Source of the DNA: GCA-2687515 sp002687515 | Lineage (GTDB): Bacteria; Pseudomonadota; Alphaproteobacteria; Rhodospirillales; UBA2165 | Assembly: GCA_030745835.1 (NCBI GenBank) | Contig: JASLNU010000074.1 | Location: forward strand, 1 to 64,000 | DNA: 64,000 nucleotides | Reading direction: 5' to 3' | In this document: positions 54,327 through 63,005 of the stretch, in pieces | Position numbering within the stretch: position 1 is the stretch's first letter | Layout: every line of letters begins with the position of its first letter | Made by a program: the position numbers and the translations under genes | Notes under the pieces: model-generated | Databases searched by the model: none | What the model saw: only the letters and a program-made list of their open reading frames with translations | What the model was told of the DNA's origin: nothing

Positions 54327-57300
54327 TCAATTCATTTCATGCTCTTTGGCAGCGGCAACAGGCTCGGCCGATGTTACCGCCGCCGCGGCGGCCGCCTGCA
54401 ATTCCACCTCGCCATCCCATTTGACGATCTGCACCAGGCTCAAACTGCTGGCCATGGCGGTCACCTGCTTGATCATCGAGCGCGTCGGCGTCAACTGGTT
54501 GACGCAGCCGCCGCGGTCCACCGAATTGCCGGGTTCGCCCATCGGATCGTAGACGGCGGCAGCTTGGTAGGAGTGAACCGTTCCTGCCGGCAGACGCCCG
54601 GTAATTTGGGCCGCGCAAACGACCGCGGCCCGGTCGTTGTACAGCTTGACCAGGTCGTGCATCTCGATGCCGCGATCGGCCGCGTCCTTGGCGCTGATCC
54701 TCACGACCCAGTAATAATAGCCGTCGACGAGAACGCGATGGTCTTCGATGTCGTTGATGACGCTGTCTTTTCCATCCCCCACGGTGTGGTAGCTGTAGCG
54801 GGAATGGGGGGTTATCAACTGCAGGGGATACTTCTCGTACAGATCCTTGGTGTCGGGGCCTTCCCAGGACGGCGTGTATTTCACGATCGGCGGCCGTTCC
54901 GGATCGTCCGGGTCGAAATTTTTCAGGCTCGCGCATTCGAACTCGAGTTTCCCCGAGCGCGTCTGCAGCCCTTCCTTGAAGGTTTCGGTGTAATCCCCCG
55001 GCAGGGGATGGGGTTCGGGAACGTCCTTTTTCCGGCCTTCGTAGAACCAGCGGAAGGCGACCGGTGCCCGGAGTTCCGGTTTCGGCGGCGGAACGACGTA
55101 GTAGCCCTTCCTTCGGAACTCCTTCCACGAAATATGCTTGGGCAGGTCGGAGGCGTCGAACATCCTCTTGACCCAATCCAACTCGCTCATGCCTTCGGAG
55201 TAATAGGTGCCCAGTCCCAGCCGCTTCGAAAGCTCGAGGAAGATATTGTAATCCGACTTCGATTCGCCGAGCGGCTCGATGCATTTGTGCTGCAATAAAA
55301 CGACGCGGTGGTTCATCTGGGTCTGGGCGTTCGCCACATAGCCGCCGGCACCGCCGAACTCCGAGATGTCCCAGCGCTCGAAACTGGTGCAGGCCGGCAA
55401 AATGATATCGGCGAACTTGGTCTCGCCCTCCATCCAGATCGACTGGCTCACCACGAAGGGCAGGTTCGCAGAGCGATACATCTTGGCGTAGCGGTTGGTC
55501 TCGTTCGCGGTTCCGAAGAGCGAGCCGCCGTATCGGTAGAGCATCTGGATCTTTCCGTGGCCGGCCTTGGGATAGGTGACTTTCTGGAACTGTCCTTCGA
55601 TGGTCTTGCCTTCCCAGAGGTAACCCTCGGTCTTGCCGTCCAGTATGGCTTCCGGAACCCGCATGTACGGTATGATCTGACTGGGCGGGTTGACCGACAG
55701 CAGGTGGGGCATGCGCGGATAGAGGCTGACCGCCGACGCCGAACGGCTGAGATCGCCGGAAATACCGCCGTCGGCGTAGCCGGGGAAATAGAAGCGCGTG
55801 TCAATCGGCGTTCCCCACTGCATGCAGCCCCAATTGACGCCGGGTTTGCCCATCCCCTGCATGGCCATCAGGCAGACCAGCGCCCGCGCCCATTGGATGC
55901 CGGTCTGATTGCGGCAGGCGCCGCCATGGCCGTTGCCCCAGCCGCCGGCGCCGAGATAGGTCTTCTTGGTGCCCCATTCCCGGGCCAGGGCGCGGACATC
56001 TTTCGCCGGGACCCCGGTTTCCGCTTCCTGCCACTCGGGCGTCTTCGCTGTCCCGTCTTCGTCGCCGAGGAGGTAGTCGCGCCATTTTTCGAAGCCCACG
56101 GTCCGGGTGGCAACGTAATCCTTGTCGTAGAGGTCCTCGGTTATCCAGACATAGGCGATGGCCATCGCCAAGGCCGGGTCGGTGCCGGGCCTGGGCGCCA
56201 TCCATTTGCCGCCCAGCATCGCCGCGGTGTGGTTGTAGAAGGGATCGATGTGAACCAAATCGATCCCCAGTTCGTTCAGCCATTGGCGGCGGCAGGTGCC
56301 CTCTAAGGCCGCGTAGGAACCGCTGGTGCATTCGGGATCGGCGGACCAGAAGACCACCATTTCGCATTCCCTGAGGCAGTCTTCGACGGTGCCGAAGGTC
56401 TCCGGCTGGCCGAGGCGCATCGAGTAGCCGAAATGGTGCATGGCCCCCCAGTACCATCCTTCCCAACTGATCGGACTGAACGGGCTCGGCGTGTGACCGA
56501 CGGCGTTCATGAAGCGGTAATTGGCGCTCAGATAATAGCCGATGTTGCCCCAGGTATGATGGGCCGAGTTGACGGACAGGATGGCGCCCGGGCCGAAGTC
56601 CCTTTTGACCCGCTTGATCTCGCCGGCGACGATGTCCAGGGCCTCATCCCAGCTGATCCGCTGGTAGCCCGAGATGCCCCGCATCTCGGGATTGCGTTCG
56701 CCGTTCGGGTCGAAATCGACCCGTTTCATCGGGTACAGCAGGCGGTCCGGGGAATAGACCAATGATTTCCAGGCCATCGTATGGGGACCGACGGTGGTCT
56801 TGTGCGGAGGCGTGAACTTCCGTCCCCTGGCTTCGATGGTCCATGGTTTGGCGTCACCTTCGCCAAAGTCCAGGGGCGTCAAGCGGACGATCTTGCCGTC
56901 CCTCACATAGACGAAAAGCGGGCCGCCATTGGTGTGTGAGACGTATTTTTTCGTGTCGTTTCCGGCATCGGTCCCGAATTCCCAGCCGGCGGTCTGTGCC
57001 CGCATGATGGTCTGCGCGAACCAATAGGTCAGCTCGTCGGGGCCGGCCAAGGTGAGGCTGAAATTCTTCATCGCCTCGATCTGTTGCAGCTGGTCGATCG
57101 GCGGCCTGAGAAGGTGCGCCCCGAGGGCCGCGGTTTCGAAGGCGAGCACCACATCGGGGTTCGGGTGAATGCCACTTTTTGAAACGATCTTGCCGTCCCG
57201 GAAGGTGAAGTACCGGCCCTGGGAATCGTCCATGGTCTTCATCTGGGCGGTGAAGTTCTTTTCCCCGAGACGCTCCTTGAAGGCGGGGTATTTTCGCGCC

Positions 57301-57350
57301 GTGCGGCGCAGCAATTGCAGAAGGGCAAACAGGACGAAGGAAAACTTCAT
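54327..57350 (-). CDS. molybdopterin oxidoreductase resembling pyrogallol-phloroglucinol transhydroxylase, with SCP2-like N-terminus
   Basis: A protein of 1007 aa. Residues 1-125 look like an SCP2 sterol-carrier-like domain (YFTFRDGKIVSKSG, NPDVVLAFETAALG, IEAMKNFSLTLAGPDELTY). The rest is a DMSO-reductase-family enzyme: GPLFVYVRDGKIVRLTPL, then SISWDEALD-type RISWDEALDIVAGEI, WSADPECTSGSYAALEGT, FIDPFYN-like VHIDPFYNHTA, RPGTDPALAMAIAYVW, and the C-terminal molydopterin-binding domain (ITPHSRYSYHTVGD). It has no CxxCxxxC motif at the start of the catalytic part, as in the transhydroxylase alpha subunit. No Fe-S small subunit gene (AthS) is adjacent, so it is an orphan. No TAT signal. It could transfer hydroxyls between phenols or be a hydratase-like enzyme. 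Confidence 0.78.
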   Translation of the reverse strand: MKFSFVLFALLQLLRRTARKYPAFKERLGEKNFTAQMKTMDDSQGRYFTFRDGKIVSKSGIHPNPDVVLAFETAALGAHLLRPPIDQLQQIEAMKNFSLTLAGPDELTYWFAQTIMRAQTAGWEFGTDAGNDTKKYVSHTNGGPLFVYVRDGKIVRLTPLDFGEGDAKPWTIEARGRKFTPPHKTTVGPHTMAWKSLVYSPDRLLYPMKRVDFDPNGERNPEMRGISGYQRISWDEALDIVAGEIKRVKRDFGPGAILSVNSAHHTWGNIGYYLSANYRFMNAVGHTPSPFSPISWEGWYWGAMHHFGYSMRLGQPETFGTVEDCLRECEMVVFWSADPECTSGSYAALEGTCRRQWLNELGIDLVHIDPFYNHTAAMLGGKWMAPRPGTDPALAMAIAYVWITEDLYDKDYVATRTVGFEKWRDYLLGDEDGTAKTPEWQEAETGVPAKDVRALAREWGTKKTYLGAGGWGNGHGGACRNQTGIQWARALVCLMAMQGMGKPGVNWGCMQWGTPIDTRFYFPGYADGGISGDLSRSASAVSLYPRMPHLLSVNPPSQIIPYMRVPEAILDGKTEGYLWEGKTIEGQFQKVTYPKAGHGKIQMLYRYGGSLFGTANETNRYAKMYRSANLPFVVSQSIWMEGETKFADIILPACTSFERWDISEFGGAGGYVANAQTQMNHRVVLLQHKCIEPLGESKSDYNIFLELSKRLGLGTYYSEGMSELDWVKRMFDASDLPKHISWKEFRRKGYYVVPPPKPELRAPVAFRWFYEGRKKDVPEPHPLPGDYTETFKEGLQTRSGKLEFECASLKNFDPDDPERPPIVKYTPSWEGPDTKDLYEKYPLQLITPHSRYSYHTVGDGKDSVINDIEDHRVLVDGYYYWVVRISAKDAADRGIEMHDLVKLYNDRAAVVCAAQITGRLPAGTVHSYQAAAVYDPMGEPGNSVDRGGCVNQLTPTRSMIKQVTAMASSLSLVQIVKWDGEVELQAAAAAAVTSAEPVAAAKEHEMN

Positions 57351-57861
57351 TTCGACCCCCCCATTTTCTTATCTAAGATCGAGCCATCGTCAAGGGATGC
57401 TCCGGCCAATCCGGTCGGGATTAAGCAACCAACCCTGCCTGGTCGGCATAGAATTAGCATCAACTGGCAGCGCATGACAACTGCCGCCAGCGGCGGCGGC
57501 GGCGATGCACGCCGCCGGCGACGATCACCTCATGGCGCTCCTCGATGGGCGTTTCCAGAACCTCGGCGATGGTCCGCGAACTCACCGCTCATCCTCCATC
57601 GGCATTTGCCCCGTCGGGAGCCTTGCCGCCGGCTTCATTTTCGACCGACATGTCCCAGATAAAATTCGAATCGATGGCGATCATACCCAAATTGCACCGC
57701 CGTTGTAATGGCTTTCCCTGCGCATTCCACGGATAAGACCGCGCAAGAGCGGTTTCCGGTATCGACGCGGCGCGGCGCGAGCCGAGGCGGCTGGTGGCAA
57801 GCTTGCAAAGCCGGGCCGGAGCGGGCACACAGGCGCCCTGATGAAAGCCCCCTGACGCCTT
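57351..57861. other. 511 bp intergenic region
   Basis: It lies between two divergent genes and should hold their promoters. No hairpin or known motif is prominent. On the minus strand a stretch around 57490-57600 reads in one frame as RTIAEVLETPIEERHEVIV, which may be a gene remnant, but it is not open over a useful length. I see no gene here. Confidence 0.5.
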
Positions 57862-58599
57862 ATGGAACTCCTCCATCTTCTCGACATCAACCTGGCCATC
57901 GCCGGCGCCGTGGCGGTGGCCGCCGCCGTCTTGCGCGGCTTTACCGGTTTCGGCGCCAACCTGATCTGGGCGCCGGTGCTGTTGTTCCTGTGGGGGCCGG
58001 TGGAAGCGGTGGCGATCATGGGCCTCACCGGCCTGGCGGCTGCGGCGCAGGCCTGCGTCCCCGAAATACGGCGCGCCGACTGGCCGGAAATCACGCCCAT
58101 CGTCGTCGCCTCGGCCATTTGCGGGCCGTTGGGCGTGGTGGCGCTTGTGCATCTGGAACCGGACCTGGTGCGCCGCGCCATCGGTGCCTTTATCTTGATC
58201 ATTGCGCTCATCCTGGCCTCGGGCTGGCAATATCACGGCAGCCGCGGGCTGACGCCGAAACTGATCACCGGCGGCGTCGCCGGCGGGCTGGCCGGGTTTG
58301 CCGCTATCGGCGGCCCCATCTGTGTCCTCTATTTCATGGCGGCGCCGGGCCCGGCCGAGGTGCAGCGCGCCAACAATATGATTTCGGTGTCGGTGCTGGT
58401 GCCGATGGTGCTGGTCAGCCTAGCCATCAGTGGCGGCATCGGTATCGATACGCTGATCCGCTCGGCCATCCTGTTGGCGCCCTATTCGCTCGGTGTCTGG
58501 CTGGGCGCGCGCCTCTTTCACGCCATCCCCAAGGCCCTGTTCCGGCGCGCCGTATTGGCGCTCTTGATGATCATCGGCATCGCCGTGATGGCGGCCTAA
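57862..58599 (+). CDS. TauE/SafE (TSUP) family membrane transporter
   Basis: An integral membrane protein of 245 aa with eight hydrophobic segments in two homologous halves. The repeated TSUP signature appears as GFTGFGANLIWAPVLLFLWGP in the first half and GGLAGFAAIGGPICVLYFM in the second. These proteins export sulfite, sulfoacetate or other organic anions. Its place by the molybdopterin enzyme suggests export or import of a small organic acid or sulfur oxyanion. It converges with the TRAP permease gene. Confidence 0.88.
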   Translation: MELLHLLDINLAIAGAVAVAAAVLRGFTGFGANLIWAPVLLFLWGPVEAVAIMGLTGLAAAAQACVPEIRRADWPEITPIVVASAICGPLGVVALVHLEPDLVRRAIGAFILIIALILASGWQYHGSRGLTPKLITGGVAGGLAGFAAIGGPICVLYFMAAPGPAEVQRANNMISVSVLVPMVLVSLAISGGIGIDTLIRSAILLAPYSLGVWLGARLFHAIPKALFRRAVLALLMIIGIAVMAA

Positions 58600-58639
58600 G
58601 CGGCCGGCTTCGGCTCGGCCGGCTGGCGATCCGCAACGA

Positions 58640-60619
58640 TCAGGTTTTCCAACTTCGCGTTGGGCTGGCAACACCGCCAATGCGCCGCAACATAAATTCC
58701 CGCCCGATCAGCAGAACCGCGGCGATGCCGCCGATCGCGTTGATCATGAAACCTTGGGAAAAAGCTTCGCCGGGAACAAGCAGCGCCAGGCCGGCGGCGA
58801 CAAACAGCAACCTGAAGACGACGCCGATGGGCCGGAACAAATAACCGATAAATCCGCAAGACGCGATCCAGACGCCGATAATGGCCATCGCCAGCGCGCT
58901 CAACACCTGAACCGCGCCGCCCTGCATCAGCAAGCTGGGCGACAGCACAAAGACGAACGGTATGATGTAGGCGATCCAACCCAAACGGACGGCGGTCATG
59001 CCGGTCTCCATCGGCTTCGCCCCGGCCAGCGACGCCGCCGCGAAGGCGGCTAGGGCCACCGGCGGCGTGATCATCGACATCAGGCCGAAATAGAGCACGA
59101 ACAAATGCGCCGAGATCGGATTTATCCCGAGCTTGATCAAGGACGGCGCGATCATTGTCGCCAGCAACAAATAGATGGCGCTGGTCGGCATCCCCATGCC
59201 CAAGAGGATCGAAATCACCGCCGTCAAAATCAACAAAAGCCAGAGATTGTTTTCACCGACCGCCGCCAGGATCAGGGTCAGCGCCTGGCCCAGCCCGGTC
59301 TTGTCCAGGATACCGATGATTACGCCCGCCATGGCGCCGATGATGATGATATCGACCGACATGCGGCCGCAGCTGGCAAACGTATCCAGGAACTGCTTCG
59401 GCGTGATGCGGATTTTCCGGTAACCGAAAACGATACTGACCACACCGACCGAGATGGCCGCCCAGAACGCCGCCTGTTGCGGCGCCATATTCATCCAAAA
59501 CAGGGTGTAAATCAGGACCACGTAAGGGACGATGAAAAACCAGCCTTCCTTCATCACCCGCAACATCGGCGGGATGCGGTCCTTGGGCAGCGCCGCGATA
59601 CCGTTTTTGGCGGCCTCGAGATCAGCCTGAACGAATACCGCGAGATAATAGAGGATTGAAGGGATCAACGCCGCCAGGATAATCTCGGTATAGGCCAGTT
59701 CAAGAAGCTCGGCCATCAGGAAGGCGGCGGCCCCCATGATCGGCGGCATGATCTGCCCGCCGGTCGAGGCCACCGCCTCGATGGCGCCGGCGGTCTTGCG
59801 GTCATAGCCGGCCTTGCGCATCAAGGGGATGGTGATAACGCCGGTTGAGGCGACATTGGAAACGGCCGAGCCGGAAATCGATCCGAACAGGCTTGAGGCG
59901 ACAACCGCGATCTTCGCCGAGCCGCCGCGCGAGCGGCCCATCATGGCCGCCGATAGGTCGGTAAACCATTCCGAAGCGCCGGTATGAAACAGCATCTGCC
60001 CCATCCAGATGAACAGCACCACGGTCAGGACGATGATTTTCAGCGGCAGGCCGATCAGCGCCACCTCGCTGGTGGCGAGAAAGGCGATCAGATCGACGTT
60101 TTTCTGCTCCACCCCCTGCAGCATGCCGGGCATCAGATGGCCCAAGAAGCCATAGGCGACGAACACGGAGAAAACGATGGTCAGGCTCCATCCGGCGGTT
60201 CGCCGCAGCCCTTCCCAAACCAATGGCATGAGCAGCAGTCCGATAATGAACGTCTTCGGGCGCATGGCGAATGGATTTTCGGCGATCGAGTCAAAAATCA
60301 GGACGAAATAAAGCGCGCCGCCCATGCCTAGCAGCGCGAGAAGGTAGTCATACCAGGGAATGGCGTGCCGCTCGGTGCCGAGTTTCATCGGATAACGGAT
60401 GAAAATGATCGCCAAACTCAATCCGAGACAGGCGACCATGGCCTGTTCGTCGAACCAGGTAAAACCGAGATTAAGCCAAAAATCGATGGCCCAGGTTATC
60501 GCAATTATGCTGATCAGCGCGCCCAACCCAAGCGACAGCAGAGTAACGAGCCGGGATTCCACACGCTCGGCAAGATATTTTTCTTGATCTTGCTCGATCT
60601 CGGACGCGTTTTCAGCCAC
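58640..60619 (-). CDS. TRAP transporter fused permease (TAXI type, 4TM-12TM)
   Basis: A 659 aa fused DctQ-DctM permease. An N-terminal 4-helix module (residues about 30-190) precedes the large DctM module, with the conserved FGSISGSAVSNVASTGVITIPLMRK and GGQIMPPIMGAAAFLMAELL. A late motif is GLMSMITPPVALAAFAAASLAG. The fusion is typical of transporters that pair with TAXI binding proteins, and the TAXI gene lies upstream. It is a sodium- or proton-driven importer of organic acids. Confidence 0.95.
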   Translation of the reverse strand: MAENASEIEQDQEKYLAERVESRLVTLLSLGLGALISIIAITWAIDFWLNLGFTWFDEQAMVACLGLSLAIIFIRYPMKLGTERHAIPWYDYLLALLGMGGALYFVLIFDSIAENPFAMRPKTFIIGLLLMPLVWEGLRRTAGWSLTIVFSVFVAYGFLGHLMPGMLQGVEQKNVDLIAFLATSEVALIGLPLKIIVLTVVLFIWMGQMLFHTGASEWFTDLSAAMMGRSRGGSAKIAVVASSLFGSISGSAVSNVASTGVITIPLMRKAGYDRKTAGAIEAVASTGGQIMPPIMGAAAFLMAELLELAYTEIILAALIPSILYYLAVFVQADLEAAKNGIAALPKDRIPPMLRVMKEGWFFIVPYVVLIYTLFWMNMAPQQAAFWAAISVGVVSIVFGYRKIRITPKQFLDTFASCGRMSVDIIIIGAMAGVIIGILDKTGLGQALTLILAAVGENNLWLLLILTAVISILLGMGMPTSAIYLLLATMIAPSLIKLGINPISAHLFVLYFGLMSMITPPVALAAFAAASLAGAKPMETGMTAVRLGWIAYIIPFVFVLSPSLLMQGGAVQVLSALAMAIIGVWIASCGFIGYLFRPIGVVFRLLFVAAGLALLVPGEAFSQGFMINAIGGIAAVLLIGREFMLRRIGGVASPTRSWKT

Positions 60620-60699
60620 TTTTGATCACTCCGCTAAATAACCCCGGTCATCCGGTATTTAGGATTTACCAGATTTCGAACCGTCCCAACACGCAAATT

Positions 60700-60728
60700 A
60701 CCCGCGTTCTTCTAAAAAGAACGCGGGT
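60700..60728. other. hairpin between TAXI and TRAP permease genes
   Basis: Perfect 12 bp stem ACCCGCGTTCTT (60700-60711) with AAGAACGCGGGT (60717-60728), 5-base loop. It lies in the 138-base gap between the two cotranscribed genes. No T run follows in the direction of transcription, so it may be an mRNA-stability hairpin that raises binding-protein levels. Confidence 0.7.
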
Positions 60729-60757
60729 GAATTCGCCATCAATCGATGTTCAGGATT

Positions 60758-61720
60758 TTACCTCTTCCAGAGCCCGGCTTCCTTATAATACTTCACGGCG
60801 CCAGGATGGTAGGCCATGCCCTGGTCCTTGGCCAGACGGCTATTGGCTTCGTAGGACTTCCACAGCGGCCCGCCTTGCTTTAGCTGAGCCTCCTGCTCGT
60901 GCATGACTTTCGCCACCGTGTAGGCGGTTTTGTTGGACATTCCCTTATGGGTCCACAGCATATAGTCATAAGTAATGAAAGTCGTCGGCTTGATGACGCC
61001 GGTAAGTCCCTTTCGAGGCTTGACCACGCTCCAATATGTCTTTGGAAAATATTTATGCATGGCTTTCAGGGATGCCGGGTTATTTGGGAAGGAAAGGTGC
61101 CGGATGCCACCCTTGATCTTGGCATGCATCTGCTTGACGAAGCCGGATCCGGCGGCGGCGATAACCCCATCCACCTTACCCTGCATCATCATGCGCCAGT
61201 GCTGAACCAGTCCAACCGCGGGAACTTGCTTCACGTCACTGTAGGAAAGACCGACGGTTCCCAGTCCGCCTTCATGAATGTTCTGGAACAGCGGCGCGGC
61301 CTTGAACCCGGCGGCAAGCCGTTTGCCCTTCAGACCGGAAACCTCGGAGATGCCCAAACTGTTCGGAACCACGAAGCTCACATTGAACTTCATCATGGTC
61401 GTCACCAGACGCAGATTATCGTATTTGTTCGGCTTCGAAAGCCCGGTGCCGGAAATCGCCATCCAATACTGCGCCAGGTTCGAAATGCCGAATCCGAGCT
61501 CGCCCGCATTGATGACCGGGATGTATTGCTGCGTCCCGCCCATGGTCTGCTTGCGCATTTGCAGGCCACCGCCATGTTCCGACACTGCCTTTGAAATCGT
61601 TGCGGTAATCTGCGCGACCGCGCCTGCCTTGGTTGCACCGATGCCGACCGTCTCCGCCGATGCCGCCGATGTCATCGCAACCGCAACACCCCCGGCGACC
61701 AAAAATTTTCCTATGTTCAT
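60758..61720 (-). CDS. TAXI-family TRAP transporter binding protein
   Basis: A periplasmic binding protein of 320 aa. A signal peptide ends ...SAASAETVGIGATKAG. It has the TAXI pattern: GGTQQYIPVINAGELGFGISNLAQYW, then LKGKRLAAGFKAAP, and IAAAGSGFVKQMHAKI. It captures an organic acid in the periplasm for the fused permease downstream. Orientation and order (TAXI then permease) are normal for this family. It could feed the aromatic pathway upstream, but there is no direct evidence. Confidence 0.93.
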   Translation of the reverse strand: MNIGKFLVAGGVAVAMTSAASAETVGIGATKAGAVAQITATISKAVSEHGGGLQMRKQTMGGTQQYIPVINAGELGFGISNLAQYWMAISGTGLSKPNKYDNLRLVTTMMKFNVSFVVPNSLGISEVSGLKGKRLAAGFKAAPLFQNIHEGGLGTVGLSYSDVKQVPAVGLVQHWRMMMQGKVDGVIAAAGSGFVKQMHAKIKGGIRHLSFPNNPASLKAMHKYFPKTYWSVVKPRKGLTGVIKPTTFITYDYMLWTHKGMSNKTAYTVAKVMHEQEAQLKQGGPLWKSYEANSRLAKDQGMAYHPGAVKYYKEAGLWKR

Positions 61721-61985
61721 TTAATATCTCCCGTGTCGTATGAGTTATATCTTAAGTGTCGTTGGAGTCCTTGATTGTATCAGGCCCAAACCTAAAGGTC
61801 TATTCACACACGATAATGTCTGGCGTTAATGTCTGGCGGCAACGTTTGGCGCCTTTGCTTGGCAATCGGCGCGCCGTCCCGGGATTGGAATATGGTTTCC
61901 GGTCCCGGCCGATTACCAGCATTGAATTGCAAGCCCGGTTGATGTCGGTGTAATCAATAGGCGGAACAGCCATGGTTTTTTAACA

Positions 61986-63002
61986 ATGGACGTAATGAGC
62001 TCGAAACAAATCTACCTCCATGTCGGCTTGCCGAAAACCGCCACGACATTTCTGCAGCATGATTGTTTTCCCTTGCTCGACGGCGTTCACACAGCCAGCC
62101 TGGAAGAAGAAAGCGACCGCGAACTGACGCTTTTTTTTCAGGACCTCGCCTATGCGAACCCATCATTTTATGCCTTGGAGGAAAAGCGCGCCGAGCTGGC
62201 GGCGCTGATTGAGCGGACCGATAGGGAAAAAATACTGATCAGCTGCGAGGAACTGTTTGGCTGGTTCCATCTTAATTTCGCCAATAATTTTTTTATCGCC
62301 GAAACGCTGAAACAACTTATTCCCGGCGCCAAATTGATGATCGTGATCCGGGCCCAGGCCGATTGGCTGGAAAGTGCCTATAAGCAGACCTTGCGCCAGA
62401 ATTCGAGCGAAACCATAAACCGGTTCCTGCGCTTCAAAGATGGCCGCTTTGAAACCAGGCGGCTGTTTCCGGGGCGGCCGCAGATCAATGTCAGGGAACT
62501 CAACTACCATACATATATCTCCCATTACGCAAGGCTGTTCGGAGCCGACAATATTATGATTTTGCCGTTTGAGCTGGTGAACGGGAACCAGGATGAATTT
62601 ATGCGGCGCACCGCCCAATTCATGGACACAAACTTCGTACGCACACCAAGCAATCGAACCGCCAACCGGGGATATTCACTGATCACAAGTTATTTGGCCC
62701 TGGTTCTAAACCGCTTTATCATCAATCAATATCACGGTCAGGGGATGGTGCCGGAACAGCCTTTCCACGCCTACTTCAAAGCCAGGCGAAATGACAATTT
62801 TTTCTATCGCGTGCTTTCGTCGCTGACCAGCCGCATGAACCTGAATTACGTCTTGGAGCATATTTTGGATCGCGTCATTTATATCAGAGCAAAATTTATT
62901 TCAGAGCAAAAACGCCGGGCGATTTTCGATATCCACAAGGCATCCAACCGAGCCCTGGAAGAAGAGTTCCAGGTCGGCCTCGACGGGCTCGGATATTACT
63001 GA
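61986..63002 (+). CDS. sulfotransferase-like protein
   Basis: A protein of 338 aa with PAPS-dependent sulfotransferase marks: the 5'-phosphosulfate loop VGLPKTATTFLQ near residue 14 and the 3'-phosphate region MIVIRAQADWLESAYKQ near residue 118. The middle is rich in aromatic residues (FELVNGNQDEFM). It likely sulfates a surface polysaccharide or lipid; the next gene is a flippase 3 bases later, which fits a capsule or O-antigen locus starting here. An ATG at 61995 is an alternative start. Confidence 0.8.
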   Translation: MDVMSSKQIYLHVGLPKTATTFLQHDCFPLLDGVHTASLEEESDRELTLFFQDLAYANPSFYALEEKRAELAALIERTDREKILISCEELFGWFHLNFANNFFIAETLKQLIPGAKLMIVIRAQADWLESAYKQTLRQNSSETINRFLRFKDGRFETRRLFPGRPQINVRELNYHTYISHYARLFGADNIMILPFELVNGNQDEFMRRTAQFMDTNFVRTPSNRTANRGYSLITSYLALVLNRFIINQYHGQGMVPEQPFHAYFKARRNDNFFYRVLSSLTSRMNLNYVLEHILDRVIYIRAKFISEQKRRAIFDIHKASNRALEEEFQVGLDGLGYY

Positions 63003-63005
63003 ACA

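Noticed and set aside
57736..57752. AAGAGCGGTTTCCGG, similar to the MITE end at 40729.
   Set aside because: It has an extra base and no partner inverted repeat within several hundred bases, so chance similarity is more likely.
57708..58844. A plus-strand open frame of 378 codons over the TSUP gene.
   Set aside because: Arginine- and glycine-rich translation without domains; the TSUP reading in another frame is convincing.
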